Assembly: GCA_039908535.1 (NCBI GenBank)
Contig: JAMOAW010000041.1
Coordinates: 1 to 41,687 of the forward strand
Length of the DNA stretch: 41,687 nt
Source: JAMOAW01 sp039908535
GTDB taxonomy: Bacteria > Pseudomonadota > Magnetococcia > Magnetococcales > JADFZT01
Direction: 5' to 3'
Of the stretch, positions 1 to 7,795 are shown piece after piece; position 1 is the first letter of the stretch, and each line of letters starts with the position of its first letter. A model generated the notes under the pieces. The model was not told where the DNA came from. It was given only the letters and a program-made list of their open reading frames with translations, and did no database searches. The translations under genes were made by a program, and so were the position numbers.

Positions 1-114
1 GGGATGAATCCCCCAGACCCCCTCTTTTTTTTTAAGAATTAAAAAAAAAGGGTGGGGGGATTGGGGGGCGGTTCTCCGCCCCCCAAGGTCTTGATTTTTA
101 TTTTTCCGATACAT
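1..114 (+). repeat. Modular hairpin repeat, copy 1 (cut by window edge)
   Basis: Right-hand part of the hairpin repeat family. It holds the end of the GGGGGATGAATCCCCC hairpin, a CCCCCTC-T(n) tract, an A-rich/GGGTGGGGGGATT tract, the GGGGGGCGG/CCGCCCCCC hairpin, and the conserved end CTTGATTTTTATTTTTCCGATACAT. In this orientation the element would read toward a minus-strand gene lying left of the window. No coding is supported here. Confidence 0.85.
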
Positions 115-247
115 GAACATAATGCCCTGCGGGCAAAAAATCAAAATCAAAATCAAAGGCAAAACCTTGGGGGATGAATCCCCCAAACCCCCTCTTTTTT
201 TTAAGAACGAACCCTTGGGGGGCGGTTTTGGGCCCCAAGCTCTTGCA
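115..247 (+). repeat. Modular hairpin repeat, copy 2
   Basis: This copy abuts copy 1 directly. It begins with GAACATAATG and the GCCCTGCGGGC mini-hairpin, then has an (AAAATC)n stretch, the TTGGGGGATGAATCCCCCAA hairpin, a pyrimidine tract and a degenerate version of the second G/C hairpin. It lacks the GATACAT end and stops at the stop codon of the neighbouring minus-strand glycosylase gene, for which it may act as a terminator. Confidence 0.8.
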
Positions 248-901
248 TCACGTTCTCGCCCTACAAAACGAAATCGCACATCCCTCACACACTGGCCTTT
301 TACGACAATGCTCTTTTGCATGTCGAACAATCAAGGCATGAAACTCTCCATACGTTTTTGCATTGGCTGGAAAACTTTCATGAACCAATCTTTGCAGTTG
401 TCCATAAGAGATCTTCTCTAAGGCCATCCACCCCAACCGGGCAAAAAGTCGTTTGGTATAGGCATCCACGACAAAAACCGCCCGTTTGCCCGCATAACAC
501 AAAATGGAATCCGCCGTCTCTTCTCCAATACCATATACTCCCAACAACCGCTCTCGTAATGGCTCAGTAGGTAAGGCAAAGAGTTGCGTCAGATCGTCGT
601 CAAAAGTTTGTAAAAACGCGCAAAAAGCCGTCAATCGTTTCGCTTTAAGACGAAAATATCCTGAGGCGCGAATGCGCATCCCCAGTTCATCCACCCCCAG
701 CCTCCGAATGGCGACCGGGGAGAGTTCCCCGGCCTGATCCAGTTGTTCAACCGCCCGAGCAGCCCCTGTCCAGGCGGTGTTTTGCACCAAAATCGCCCCG
801 ACCATCATGCCAAAGTCGCTTTTGGCTGGCCACCACCCCTGGGGACCGTAGGTGGCATGCAAAAGCGCGTAAAGCCTGTCCATCTCTATGGGGCTAGACA
901 T
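248..901 (-). CDS. Endonuclease III-like HhH-GPD DNA glycosylase
   Basis: A 217-residue helix-hairpin-helix base-excision glycosylase. The family motif QNTAWT (about 40-45), the hairpin GIGEETA (124-130), the catalytic Asp in VVDAYT (D146) and a C-terminal 4Fe-4S-type cysteine set (C199, C205, C208, C213) are all visible. True Nth enzymes carry a catalytic Lys in the hairpin; here that position is Glu (E128). By family logic this suggests a monofunctional glycosylase, nearer to the MagIII/3-methyladenine or 'endonuclease III domain' subgroup than to the AP-lyase Nth. It starts 3 bases after the stop of serC on the same strand, so the two are probably co-transcribed. The exact substrate cannot be told from sequence. 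Confidence 0.85.
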   Translation of the reverse strand: MSSPIEMDRLYALLHATYGPQGWWPAKSDFGMMVGAILVQNTAWTGAARAVEQLDQAGELSPVAIRRLGVDELGMRIRASGYFRLKAKRLTAFCAFLQTFDDDLTQLFALPTEPLRERLLGVYGIGEETADSILCYAGKRAVFVVDAYTKRLFARLGWMALEKISYGQLQRLVHESFPANAKTYGEFHALIVRHAKEHCRKRPVCEGCAISFCRART

Positions 902-904
902 GGG

Positions 905-1993
905 TTAGCTGGCGTGGCGACCTTCAAAATCCTGCATAAAAGCCACCAGGGCATCAATTCCTTCCTCTGGCATGGCGTTGTAGATAGAGGCGCGCATGCC
1001 TCCAACCGAACGATGACCGGCCAAGGTGACTAAACCTGCCTGTTTGGCTTCGGTGAGAAAGGTTTTGTCCAAGGAGCTCTCCCGAAGCGTAAAAGGAACG
1101 TTCATGCGCGAACGGCTGGCGATTTCCGTAGGGCAGTTATAAAAATCGCTGGCATCAATAGCGGCGTAGAGTTTGGCCGCTTTGCGAATATTGCGCGCCT
1201 CAATGGTGGGAATGCCGCCTTGCCTTTTTACCCACTCCAAAACCAGCCCCAAAATATAAATGGCATAGGTTGGGGGGGTGTTGAGCATGGATTCTTTCTC
1301 TGCTTGGGCCTTGAGGTCCAACATTTCTGGGAGATTTTTGCGTTTGCCCAGGAGATCCTCCCGCACGATGACCAGTGTGACGCCACTGGGACCGAGATTC
1401 TTTTGCGCCCCAGCATAAATTACCCCAAAACGGGAGACATCTAAAAAGCGGGATAAAATATTGGAAGAGGCATCGGTCACCAGGGGAACCGATCCCGTTT
1501 CTGGAGTATAGAAAAATTCAGTACCAAAGATGGTGTTGTTGCTGGTCATATGGACATAGCTGGCCCCTGGGGAGAGATGAAGCTCTTCTTGGCGGGGAAT
1601 GCGGGAAAAATTAACCTCTTCACTGCTGGCTGCCACATGGACATGGGCGACCTGCTTTTTGGCCTCTTGCATGGCTTTTTGAGACCAGCTACCGGTTAAA
1701 ATAATATCAATGCTTTGGGATGGGTCGGTGGTGAGATTCATGGGGAGCATTGAAAATTGCAGGCTGGCTCCGCCTTGCTGGAACAATACTTTGTAATTGT
1801 TCGGAATAGCCATTAACTCGCGCAATAGGCGTTCGGCATTGGTGATGATTTCCAAATATTCTTTGGAGCGGTGGCTCATCTCCATGACCGACATGCCGCT
1901 GCCTCGGTAATCGACCATCTCGTCACGGGCTTGTTCGAGAACCTCCAGGGGTAAAACAGTCGGTCCAGCACTAAAATTAAAAACACGTCCCAT
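905..1993 (-). CDS. serC: Phosphoserine aminotransferase
   Basis: SerC converts 3-phosphohydroxypyruvate and glutamate to phosphoserine in serine synthesis, and also serves the pyridoxal-phosphate pathway. The 362-residue length is normal for the family. Visible motifs are FNFSAGP at the N terminus, GGAS near 74-77, and AGAQKNLGPSG with the PLP lysine at K198. The frame stays open upstream, but the start at 1993 gives the family N terminus MGRVFNFSAGP and has an AGGAGA ribosome binding site at about 2003-2008; the upstream extension runs into a hairpin repeat. The glycosylase gene follows after 3 bases. Confidence 0.97.
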   Translation of the reverse strand: MGRVFNFSAGPTVLPLEVLEQARDEMVDYRGSGMSVMEMSHRSKEYLEIITNAERLLRELMAIPNNYKVLFQQGGASLQFSMLPMNLTTDPSQSIDIILTGSWSQKAMQEAKKQVAHVHVAASSEEVNFSRIPRQEELHLSPGASYVHMTSNNTIFGTEFFYTPETGSVPLVTDASSNILSRFLDVSRFGVIYAGAQKNLGPSGVTLVIVREDLLGKRKNLPEMLDLKAQAEKESMLNTPPTYAIYILGLVLEWVKRQGGIPTIEARNIRKAAKLYAAIDASDFYNCPTEIASRSRMNVPFTLRESSLDKTFLTEAKQAGLVTLAGHRSVGGMRASIYNAMPEEGIDALVAFMQDFEGRHAS

Positions 1994-2055
1994 TTTGATT
2001 ATTCTCCTTGAGGAAAAAACGTTTTTATGCCCGTTGAGGCGGCTTTGAAAATGTT

Positions 2056-2157
2056 GAACATAGTGCCCTACGGGCAAAAAAATTAAAAAAAGGTGGGGGG
2101 AATTGGGGGACGGTTCTGAGCCCCCCAAGGTCTTGATTTTTTATTTTTCCGATACAT
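2056..2157 (+). repeat. Modular hairpin repeat, copy 3 (short form)
   Basis: A short form with the GAACATAGTG/GCCCTACGGGC end, an A-rich spacer, GGTGGGGGGAATT, the GGGGG(A)CGG...CCCCCC hairpin and the GATACAT end; the central GATGAATC hairpin is missing. The GAACAT end points toward serC, whose start codon lies 63 bases away. Confidence 0.85.
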
Positions 2158-2189
2158 AAAAAAGGTGCAAAAAATATTGCACCTTTTTT
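2158..2189. terminator. Bidirectional rho-independent terminator
   Basis: A perfect inverted repeat with arms AAAAAAGGTGCAA and TTGCACCTTTTTT around a 6-base loop AAAATA, with A and T runs on the two sides. It lies just downstream of the small minus-strand membrane protein gene and is a classic intrinsic terminator on either strand. Confidence 0.85.
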
Positions 2190-2213
2190 ATAAAATTATT
2201 TTTAGCTTCGGTG

Positions 2214-2495
2214 TTAGGTCGATGTGCTGATCGGGGTCTTTTTGCGGCGTCGCCAGAAAAAAATTTTGCCACAGGCTTTGCATTTTTTGATACTGGCCAA
2301 ATAATACATGACTCCGATGGTGAAGAACAATGGTACCAAAATACGGGTGGCCGCGATAATCGGACCCATTCGGGCATCGGCACGAATGATTTCGCCATTG
2401 TCGAGAATGCCTGCGAATATAATGCCCATAATCAAAATCCCACCTCCGATAATGAGGATGAGGTTTCTGAAAAGGGGGGTGGGTTCATGTCCCAT
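2214..2495 (-). CDS. Small two-helix membrane protein with CxxC motif
   Basis: A 93-residue protein of unknown function. Two hydrophobic segments (about 11-31 and 48-68) flank a short polar loop. A cytoplasmic-looking tail follows with KCKACGK (C72, C75), which could bind metal or be redox active, and a strongly basic end (WRRRKK). The start at 2495 is chosen because GGAGG lies 5 bases upstream (2501-2505). A strong terminator follows at 2158-2189, so it is probably a single-gene unit. I do not recognise the family. Confidence 0.6.
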   Translation of the reverse strand: MGHEPTPLFRNLILIIGGGILIMGIIFAGILDNGEIIRADARMGPIIAATRILVPLFFTIGVMYYLASIKKCKACGKIFFWRRRKKTPISTST

Positions 2496-2507
2496 GGTAA
2501 CCTCCAC

Positions 2508-3045
2508 TTCTTGTTTGGAACGTTACAACTGTTGCTATGATCTCCTTATCCATATCCTTTAGCAGCAGGATCTAGCAGGTATGTATCTTTTCTATTTTTG
2601 GAAGAAAGTCAAATATTTTTTTATAATTCAGGATATTTTTTTTTAAAATAATATAAAACTTTTAAAAAAAACAATATGTTAAACAAAAAACATGCTTTTT
2701 CAATAAAAAAAAGAGTGTCAACGATTTAATGCAAGATTTTATAAATAGGCAATTTATAAAATAATATCACATAATGGTGTAAAAGTCGATATTTTATAAA
2801 TTGATACTGGGTTGTTCTTTTAGAAATAGGTGGCAATTTAGAAAATAGAAAGGAGCTATCTTCGGTATGATAAAATTATTTATCTGATTTTTTATTGTTT
2901 ATTTGATGAATTATTATCGACTATTTTTTGATAAATAAACAATATATTATACATTTGTTTTATGTTATTTTTATTGTTATGTATCGTATTGTTTTATAAT
3001 TATTTTTTTATATTATAGTATACCATTAACTGTAAAGGATATTTT
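2508..3045. promoter_or_regulatory. AT-rich intergenic region with A/T palindromes upstream of comEC
   Basis: About 540 bases of very AT-rich DNA with no supported gene. It contains a perfect inverted repeat TTTTATAAAT (2737-2746) / ATTTATAAAA (2752-2761), a third copy of TTTTATAAAT at 2792-2801, and a longer imperfect palindrome spanning 2750-2803. A TATAAT box at 2995-3000, with TTATTG 18 bases upstream (2971-2976), is a possible promoter for comEC. Promoter and operator roles are inferred. Confidence 0.45.
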
Positions 3046-5439
3046 GTGGGTATATTTTTGTTTTTTTTAATTCTTGGCATTTTTTTTCAGCGGCCTTGGT
3101 GGCCGTTTGGGTGGATCGGGATGGGGTTGGCTGCTCTGTTGGCCGTTGGAATCTGGGGTTGGCTGATCAAGAGCTGGCGGGTGGTGGTGCTTTCGGCTCT
3201 GTTGGGTTTGCTGGGGGGATATTTTTCTGCGGGGGCCTCTGTGGATGGGCAGAAGGGGGGAATGCCGGTGACATTTTCCAAACCTGGGGTGTGGGTCGAG
3301 GCGGTGGTGGCCGATCGTCAGGATCGGGTGGATTCGGTGCAGCTGATTTTAGAGGGGGTGCATGCGCTTCAGGGGGGGTGGCAGGCTTCGGGATTGGTGC
3401 AAGTGAGTTATTATCGCCATCGGGTGACGGCCTTGCCTGGGGATCTGGTGCGGTTGAAAGCGCGTTTATCGTCTCCAAGGGGGCATGTGGTTCCCGGAGG
3501 GTTTGCCTATACCAGTTATCTGCATCGGGCGGGGATTGAGTTGACTGGGTATGTTGTAGAACCGGTGGTCGTGGTAGGGAGCACCTCGCATTGGTATTGG
3601 AATCGGTTGCGCCAGAAGTTGGCGGATTGGATTGGAAAAAATGTCTCTGATGCCCAATTGGCCATGTCCGAGGCCATGTTGGTGGGCAAGCGGGGGCGGT
3701 TGACCATGGCGCAGAACGATCGGTTGATCACCGCTGGTATTTTTCATCTCATCGCCATCTCTGGATTTCATTTGGCCTTTGTGGCCGGGTGGTGTTTTTA
3801 TTTATTACGATTTACGATGGTGTTGTTTATCCCAATTTCTAGGCGTTGGGATCTCAAGCCCTGGGCGGCGGCGGGGGCAATAGGGCCAGTGGTGGGGTAC
3901 TCCTTGCTGGTGGGGTGGTCGGTCTCGACGCAACGGGCGGTGGTGATGGCGGTGTTGTTTTTGTTGGCAGTGGCGTTGCGCCGCGCCAGTCAATCGTGGC
4001 GAACCTTGGGATTGGCGGCGATTGTCTTGCTATTAGACGATGGTTTGCAACTGTTTGATGCCGGGTTTCAGCTCTCCTTTGTTGCGACGGCGGTTTTGTT
4101 ATTTTTATATCGGCCTGTGACTGGTGCAACGGGTGAATCGGTGGTTGCTAAGGTGATGGTTCGGCTGCAGGGGTTGGGGTGGCGTGGTAAACCAATGGAA
4201 TTGTTGTGGACCAGTTTGCTTTTGGCTATATCTCTGGCCCCTTTGGAGGCCTTCCATTTTCATCGTTTAACCCTGTATGGGGTGATCACCAATGTATGGG
4301 CCATTCCTCTTACCAGTTTGATTTCTGTTCCTTTGGGGATGCTGGTTTTGCTGATTTGGCCATTTTCACACGAATTGGCCGTTTGGCCATTGCGTGGCAT
4401 GGCCTGGAGTCTGGAGCTTCTATTGGATGGGGCGGGATGGATGGCGGCCTTGCCAGGGGCGTGGTTTCGTCTGCCAGGGCCGACGGCTACCGGTTTAGGG
4501 GTGGCGATTTTGGCCGGAATGGGCTATTGGATGTTGCGTCGTCCCCTGTATCGGGTGTTGTGTCTGGTTGGCGTAGGGGGGGCACTCTTTTGGCCGAAAT
4601 CCGCACCCCCTACGGGTTGGATGCATGTGGCGGTTTTAGATGTGGGGCAGGCGCAAGCATTGGTGGTCCGTTCTCCTGGGGGGGCTTGGACGGTGATTGA
4701 TGCGGGAGGGGCGGATACGCCGCGTTTTAATGTCGGTGAGGGGGTGATTTCTCCATATTTATGGTTTTATGGGGTGCAATCTCTCAAACGGGTGGTGGTG
4801 AGTCATCCGCAAAAAGATCATATGGCGGGTGTGCAGCGGTTGTTGCATAATTTTGCGGTTGAGAGTTTGTGGTTGGGCAATTTTCCTCAAGAGGAGCAGC
4901 AAGATTCGGCCTATCGGGGGTTGTTGGCGTTTGCGCAAAAAAAGGGGGTTGCCATTCGGCGTTTTACCACAGCAGATCAGGTGCGGGACGACCAGCTTTT
5001 GTGGCGGATTATGCCACCGTTTGCCCAGGATAACGACAAAAAAACCAACAACCATGCCCTGGTCTTAGAGGCGACTTTTGGTGAGCAGCGTTTTTTGTTT
5101 CCCGCCGATATTGAAAAAGAGGCCGAGGCTTTTTTATTGGCGAACAACTGGTTGTTGCCTTCTAACTTGGTCGTCGCCCCACACCATGGCAGTCGCAGCT
5201 CCAGTACCCCAGGTTTTGTGGTGCGCTTGCATCCGCAACATTTGATTTTTAGTTTGCAAAAGGAGAACCATTTTGGTTTTCCAGCGGCAGAGGTGGTGGC
5301 GCGTTGGCAACAAGTTGGGGCGCAGGTGTATCGAACCGATCGGGATGGCACTGTGGAATTTCAAAGCGATGGTTTTGTTTTAAAACGGATTTTGGCGGAT
5401 CATAACAAACAAGGGGTTGAAGTTGCACATGGAGAATGA
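3046..5439 (+). CDS. comEC: ComEC/Rec2-type DNA internalization protein
   Basis: A 797-residue polytopic inner-membrane protein that in naturally competent bacteria forms the channel for single-stranded DNA entry. Order: N-terminal hydrophobic segments and a soluble DUF4131-like domain (about 1-190), the competence domain with the signature GIFHLIAISGFH (231-242) and many membrane helices (about 230-520), then a metallo-beta-lactamase-like domain starting near LDVGQAQALVV, with HPQKDH at about 587-592 and HHGSRSS further on. The GTG start at 3046 has AAGGA about 7 bases upstream. Its last 11 bases overlap queA. No other competence gene is in view, so its use in transformation is inferred from the family. 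Confidence 0.92.
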   Translation: MGIFLFFLILGIFFQRPWWPFGWIGMGLAALLAVGIWGWLIKSWRVVVLSALLGLLGGYFSAGASVDGQKGGMPVTFSKPGVWVEAVVADRQDRVDSVQLILEGVHALQGGWQASGLVQVSYYRHRVTALPGDLVRLKARLSSPRGHVVPGGFAYTSYLHRAGIELTGYVVEPVVVVGSTSHWYWNRLRQKLADWIGKNVSDAQLAMSEAMLVGKRGRLTMAQNDRLITAGIFHLIAISGFHLAFVAGWCFYLLRFTMVLFIPISRRWDLKPWAAAGAIGPVVGYSLLVGWSVSTQRAVVMAVLFLLAVALRRASQSWRTLGLAAIVLLLDDGLQLFDAGFQLSFVATAVLLFLYRPVTGATGESVVAKVMVRLQGLGWRGKPMELLWTSLLLAISLAPLEAFHFHRLTLYGVITNVWAIPLTSLISVPLGMLVLLIWPFSHELAVWPLRGMAWSLELLLDGAGWMAALPGAWFRLPGPTATGLGVAILAGMGYWMLRRPLYRVLCLVGVGGALFWPKSAPPTGWMHVAVLDVGQAQALVVRSPGGAWTVIDAGGADTPRFNVGEGVISPYLWFYGVQSLKRVVVSHPQKDHMAGVQRLLHNFAVESLWLGNFPQEEQQDSAYRGLLAFAQKKGVAIRRFTTADQVRDDQLLWRIMPPFAQDNDKKTNNHALVLEATFGEQRFLFPADIEKEAEAFLLANNWLLPSNLVVAPHHGSRSSSTPGFVVRLHPQHLIFSLQKENHFGFPAAEVVARWQQVGAQVYRTDRDGTVEFQSDGFVLKRILADHNKQGVEVAHGE

Positions 5440-6478
5440 AAAAAAATGGTCACTGGCCGATTTTGACTATCACCTCCCCGCAGAGCGCATTGCCCAACAT
5501 CCGGTGGAACCAAGAGATGGGGCGCGGTTGTTGGTGAGTCGAGAGGCAGGGCTTGAGGATCGGTTGTTTTCTGATCTGCCCAGAGTGCTTGTTCCTGGGG
5601 ATCTTTTGGTTCTCAACGATACGCAAGTGATTCCTGCTCGACTGTTTGGGCGCAAGGAGAGTGGCGGTCGCATCGAAATTTTATTATTGCGCCCTGTGCT
5701 CGCGCAGGAGGGGGTCTGGGAGGTGCTGTCTGGGAGCAATCGTCCCTTGCGTAGTGGTCAGAGGCTCTATTTTGGCGATGATTTACAAGCGCGGGTTGGC
5801 AATCGTCAAGGGGTGGGGTGGCACCTCTCTTTTGAGTATTCGCAAGACTCCTTTTGGTCAATGATTGAACGTGTGGGCGAAATGCCACTTCCCCCCTATA
5901 TTCATGCCACAGACAAGCAACGGGATCGCACCCGTTATCAAACCGTTTTTGCGCGCCACCGAGGTGCCGTCGCTGCTCCCACGGCGGGCCTGCATTTTAC
6001 CCCGGAGCTTTTGGAAAAATTGGCCAAAATGGGGATAGGGAACGTCTGTTTAACCTTGCACGTTGGTCTGGGAACCTTTCAGCCGGTTCGTGAGGGGGAT
6101 TTAAGTCAACATCATATGCACGCCGAATGGTTTCATCTTTCAGAAGAGACCGCCCAACAGGTAAACGCCACTCGCCACCAAGGCGGTCGCGTTATTGCTG
6201 TCGGTACCACTGCCGCCCGCGCCTTAGAGTCCTCTATTGATTCGCAAGGAGTTGTCCAAGCCACCACCGGTGAGACCAATCTTTTCATTCTTCCTGGTTT
6301 TCATTTCCACGCCGTAGATGCCCTCATCACCAATTTTCATCTGCCTAAATCGACTCTTTTAATGTTGGTGGCAGCTTTTATTGGCAAAGAGCGTTTGGAT
6401 CGCGACTATGCCCACGCAGTGGCTCAGGGGTATCGGTTTTATTCGTATGGGGATGCGAGTTTGTTGTTGAAAAAATGA
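5429..6478 (+). CDS. queA: S-adenosylmethionine:tRNA ribosyltransferase-isomerase
   Basis: QueA transfers and isomerises the ribosyl group of SAM onto preQ1 in position 34 of tRNA, giving epoxyqueuosine. The 349-residue frame shows the family motifs DFDYHLPAERIAQHP, APTAGLHFT, HVGLGTFQPVR and AVGTTAARALES, and ends with YRFYSYGDASLL. ATG 5429 overlaps the comEC stop region. TTG 5423 would place the AAGGGG at 5411-5416 at better spacing, so the start is uncertain by two codons. It would act just after tgt, which lies 1.3 kb downstream rather than adjacent. Confidence 0.96.
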   Translation: MENEKKWSLADFDYHLPAERIAQHPVEPRDGARLLVSREAGLEDRLFSDLPRVLVPGDLLVLNDTQVIPARLFGRKESGGRIEILLLRPVLAQEGVWEVLSGSNRPLRSGQRLYFGDDLQARVGNRQGVGWHLSFEYSQDSFWSMIERVGEMPLPPYIHATDKQRDRTRYQTVFARHRGAVAAPTAGLHFTPELLEKLAKMGIGNVCLTLHVGLGTFQPVREGDLSQHHMHAEWFHLSEETAQQVNATRHQGGRVIAVGTTAARALESSIDSQGVVQATTGETNLFILPGFHFHAVDALITNFHLPKSTLLMLVAAFIGKERLDRDYAHAVAQGYRFYSYGDASLLLKK

Positions 6479-6568
6479 GTTATATTAAGTGGATATTCGG
6501 CATATTTCTATGGTATCCTGATTTCCAGGGTTATCACTCGTCTTTAACTCTCTCCAGAAAGAATCTAT

Positions 6569-7138
6569 ATGTCACATAATGTAACTTTTGAGGATGTTTG
6601 GAAAATGTTTCAGGAGACTAACCGTCAATTTAAAGAGACCGACCGTCAATTTAAAGAGACTGACCGCAGATTTAAGGAGACCGACCGCAGATTTAAGGAG
6701 ACCGACCGTAAGATTGGTCAGCTGGGTGGACGTTTAGGAGAGTTTGTGGAAGGATTGGTTGCCCCAGCGTGCAAAAAACTATTTATTCAAAGAGGTATCC
6801 CTGTTCATAAGGTCAGCCGACGTGTAGAGGCCGATCGACCAGGGGATCGCCATATAGAAATTGATTTATTTGTCGTTAATACCGAATCTGTCGTATTGAT
6901 AGAAGTCAAAAGCAAACTAATGATTGAAGATGTACAGGAACATTTGCAACGGATGGCTGAATTTAAAGAATTTTTCCCAGAGTATGCGGATAAGCTGGCC
7001 TTGGGGGCTGTCGCGGGAATGGTCGTGGATGAGGATGTCATCCGTTATGCCATAAAAAAAGGGCTGTTTGTCATTGTGCAGTCTGGTGATTCGGTGCGTA
7101 TGGCCAACGATGAGGCGTTCATACCTAACCATTGGTGA
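6569..7138 (+). CDS. DUF3782-like protein: heptad-repeat coiled coil plus PD-(D/E)XK fold
   Basis: A 189-residue protein. Residues 13-47 are five near-identical heptads of the type FKETDRQ/R, an ideal short coiled coil encoded by a 21-base tandem repeat. The rest resembles PD-(D/E)XK nuclease-fold domains: EID (D99) followed by IEVKSK (E112, K114). This architecture matches DUF3782-type proteins, which are scattered among cyanobacteria and proteobacteria and have no firm function. A DNA-end or nuclease-related role is inference. It sits alone between queA and a MITE-like element, with only a weak ribosome binding site, and splits the usual queA-tgt pair. Confidence 0.75.
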   Translation: MSHNVTFEDVWKMFQETNRQFKETDRQFKETDRRFKETDRRFKETDRKIGQLGGRLGEFVEGLVAPACKKLFIQRGIPVHKVSRRVEADRPGDRHIEIDLFVVNTESVVLIEVKSKLMIEDVQEHLQRMAEFKEFFPEYADKLALGAVAGMVVDEDVIRYAIKKGLFVIVQSGDSVRMANDEAFIPNHW

Positions 7139-7421
7139 CAATGGACATGGATGAATGATTTTTGACTTTTCCAAAAAAAATTCAAAGTTTAAGGATCTTT
7201 TCGGGGCGTGTCGCATCCAGGGCGCAATAGGCCAATATGTCGATAAATATTATAAAATTAGTTGTTATAATCTACGCCATTTTATAATTTATATAAGATA
7301 TAAATGAAATATTTTATATTTTTATGAATCACTCCTGAGATGAGGGGCATGATTCAGGCGGCTAATATACCAAGAATAATCAGAAATTGGTCGGCTGTTT
7401 TATAAGTGGCACTCAGCCAAC
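7139..7421. other. AT-rich spacer without a supported gene
   Basis: No coding region is supported. It contains an inverted repeat ATTATAAAAT (7249-7258) / ATTTTATAAT (7279-7288), similar in sequence to the A/T palindromes upstream of comEC. A MITE-like element begins immediately downstream. Confidence 0.5.
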
Positions 7422-7611
7422 GGTACCACCACATTTAAGTGTGGACGATGAACGAGTGCCTGAACAAAAAGCAAAGTCAAGACCTTGGGGGATTGCATCC
7501 CCCAATCCCCCTGCTTTTTGAAGGAAGCAAAACCGAGGTCCCTGGGGGCAATCCCCCAGACCCCTTTTTTTTTAATAATAACAGATGACCACGGTTAAGT
7601 GTGGTGGTACC
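7422..7611 (+). mobile_element. MITE-like element with terminal inverted repeats, copy A
   Basis: A 190-base element bounded by GGTACCACCACATTTAAG on the left and the inverse CTTAAC-type sequence ending TGTGGTGGTACC on the right: 12 identical terminal bases, one mismatch, then TTAA. It has no open frame. The interior carries two hairpins (GGGGGATTGCATCCCCC and GGGGGCAATCCCCC) and a CCCCT-T(n) tract, close to modules of the hairpin repeat family. A second copy is at 41113-41330. No clear target-site duplication is seen. Confidence 0.8.
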
Positions 7612-7795
7612 TTTTTTTCTCGTCAGCAAAATTTAAACCATAGTCAACTATTGACTGAATTAGGTAAGATTATAAAAAAATAATTTTGTGATGGAGGATA
7701 TGGAATGGGTTATTATTTGTCTCTTTTTTTAATCTCAAAAGAAAGAAGGAGGACTGGGGCCAGCTTGTATCTTTTATCAAGTCAATTCCCCCAGG

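Noticed and set aside
113..421. Plus-strand frame through a hairpin repeat
   Set aside because: It is mostly repeat sequence and the antisense of the glycosylase gene; no family-like protein.
1994..2128. N-terminal extension of serC
   Set aside because: It translates the hairpin repeat; the start at 1993 has a good ribosome binding site and the family N terminus.
6632..6709. Tandem repeats that could suggest a CRISPR array
   Set aside because: The units are 21 bases with no spacers and lie in frame inside a coding gene; they encode coiled-coil heptads.
7370..7421. Possible insertion sequence remnant next to the MITE-like element
   Set aside because: No transposase-like frame or inverted repeats of an IS could be found by eye.
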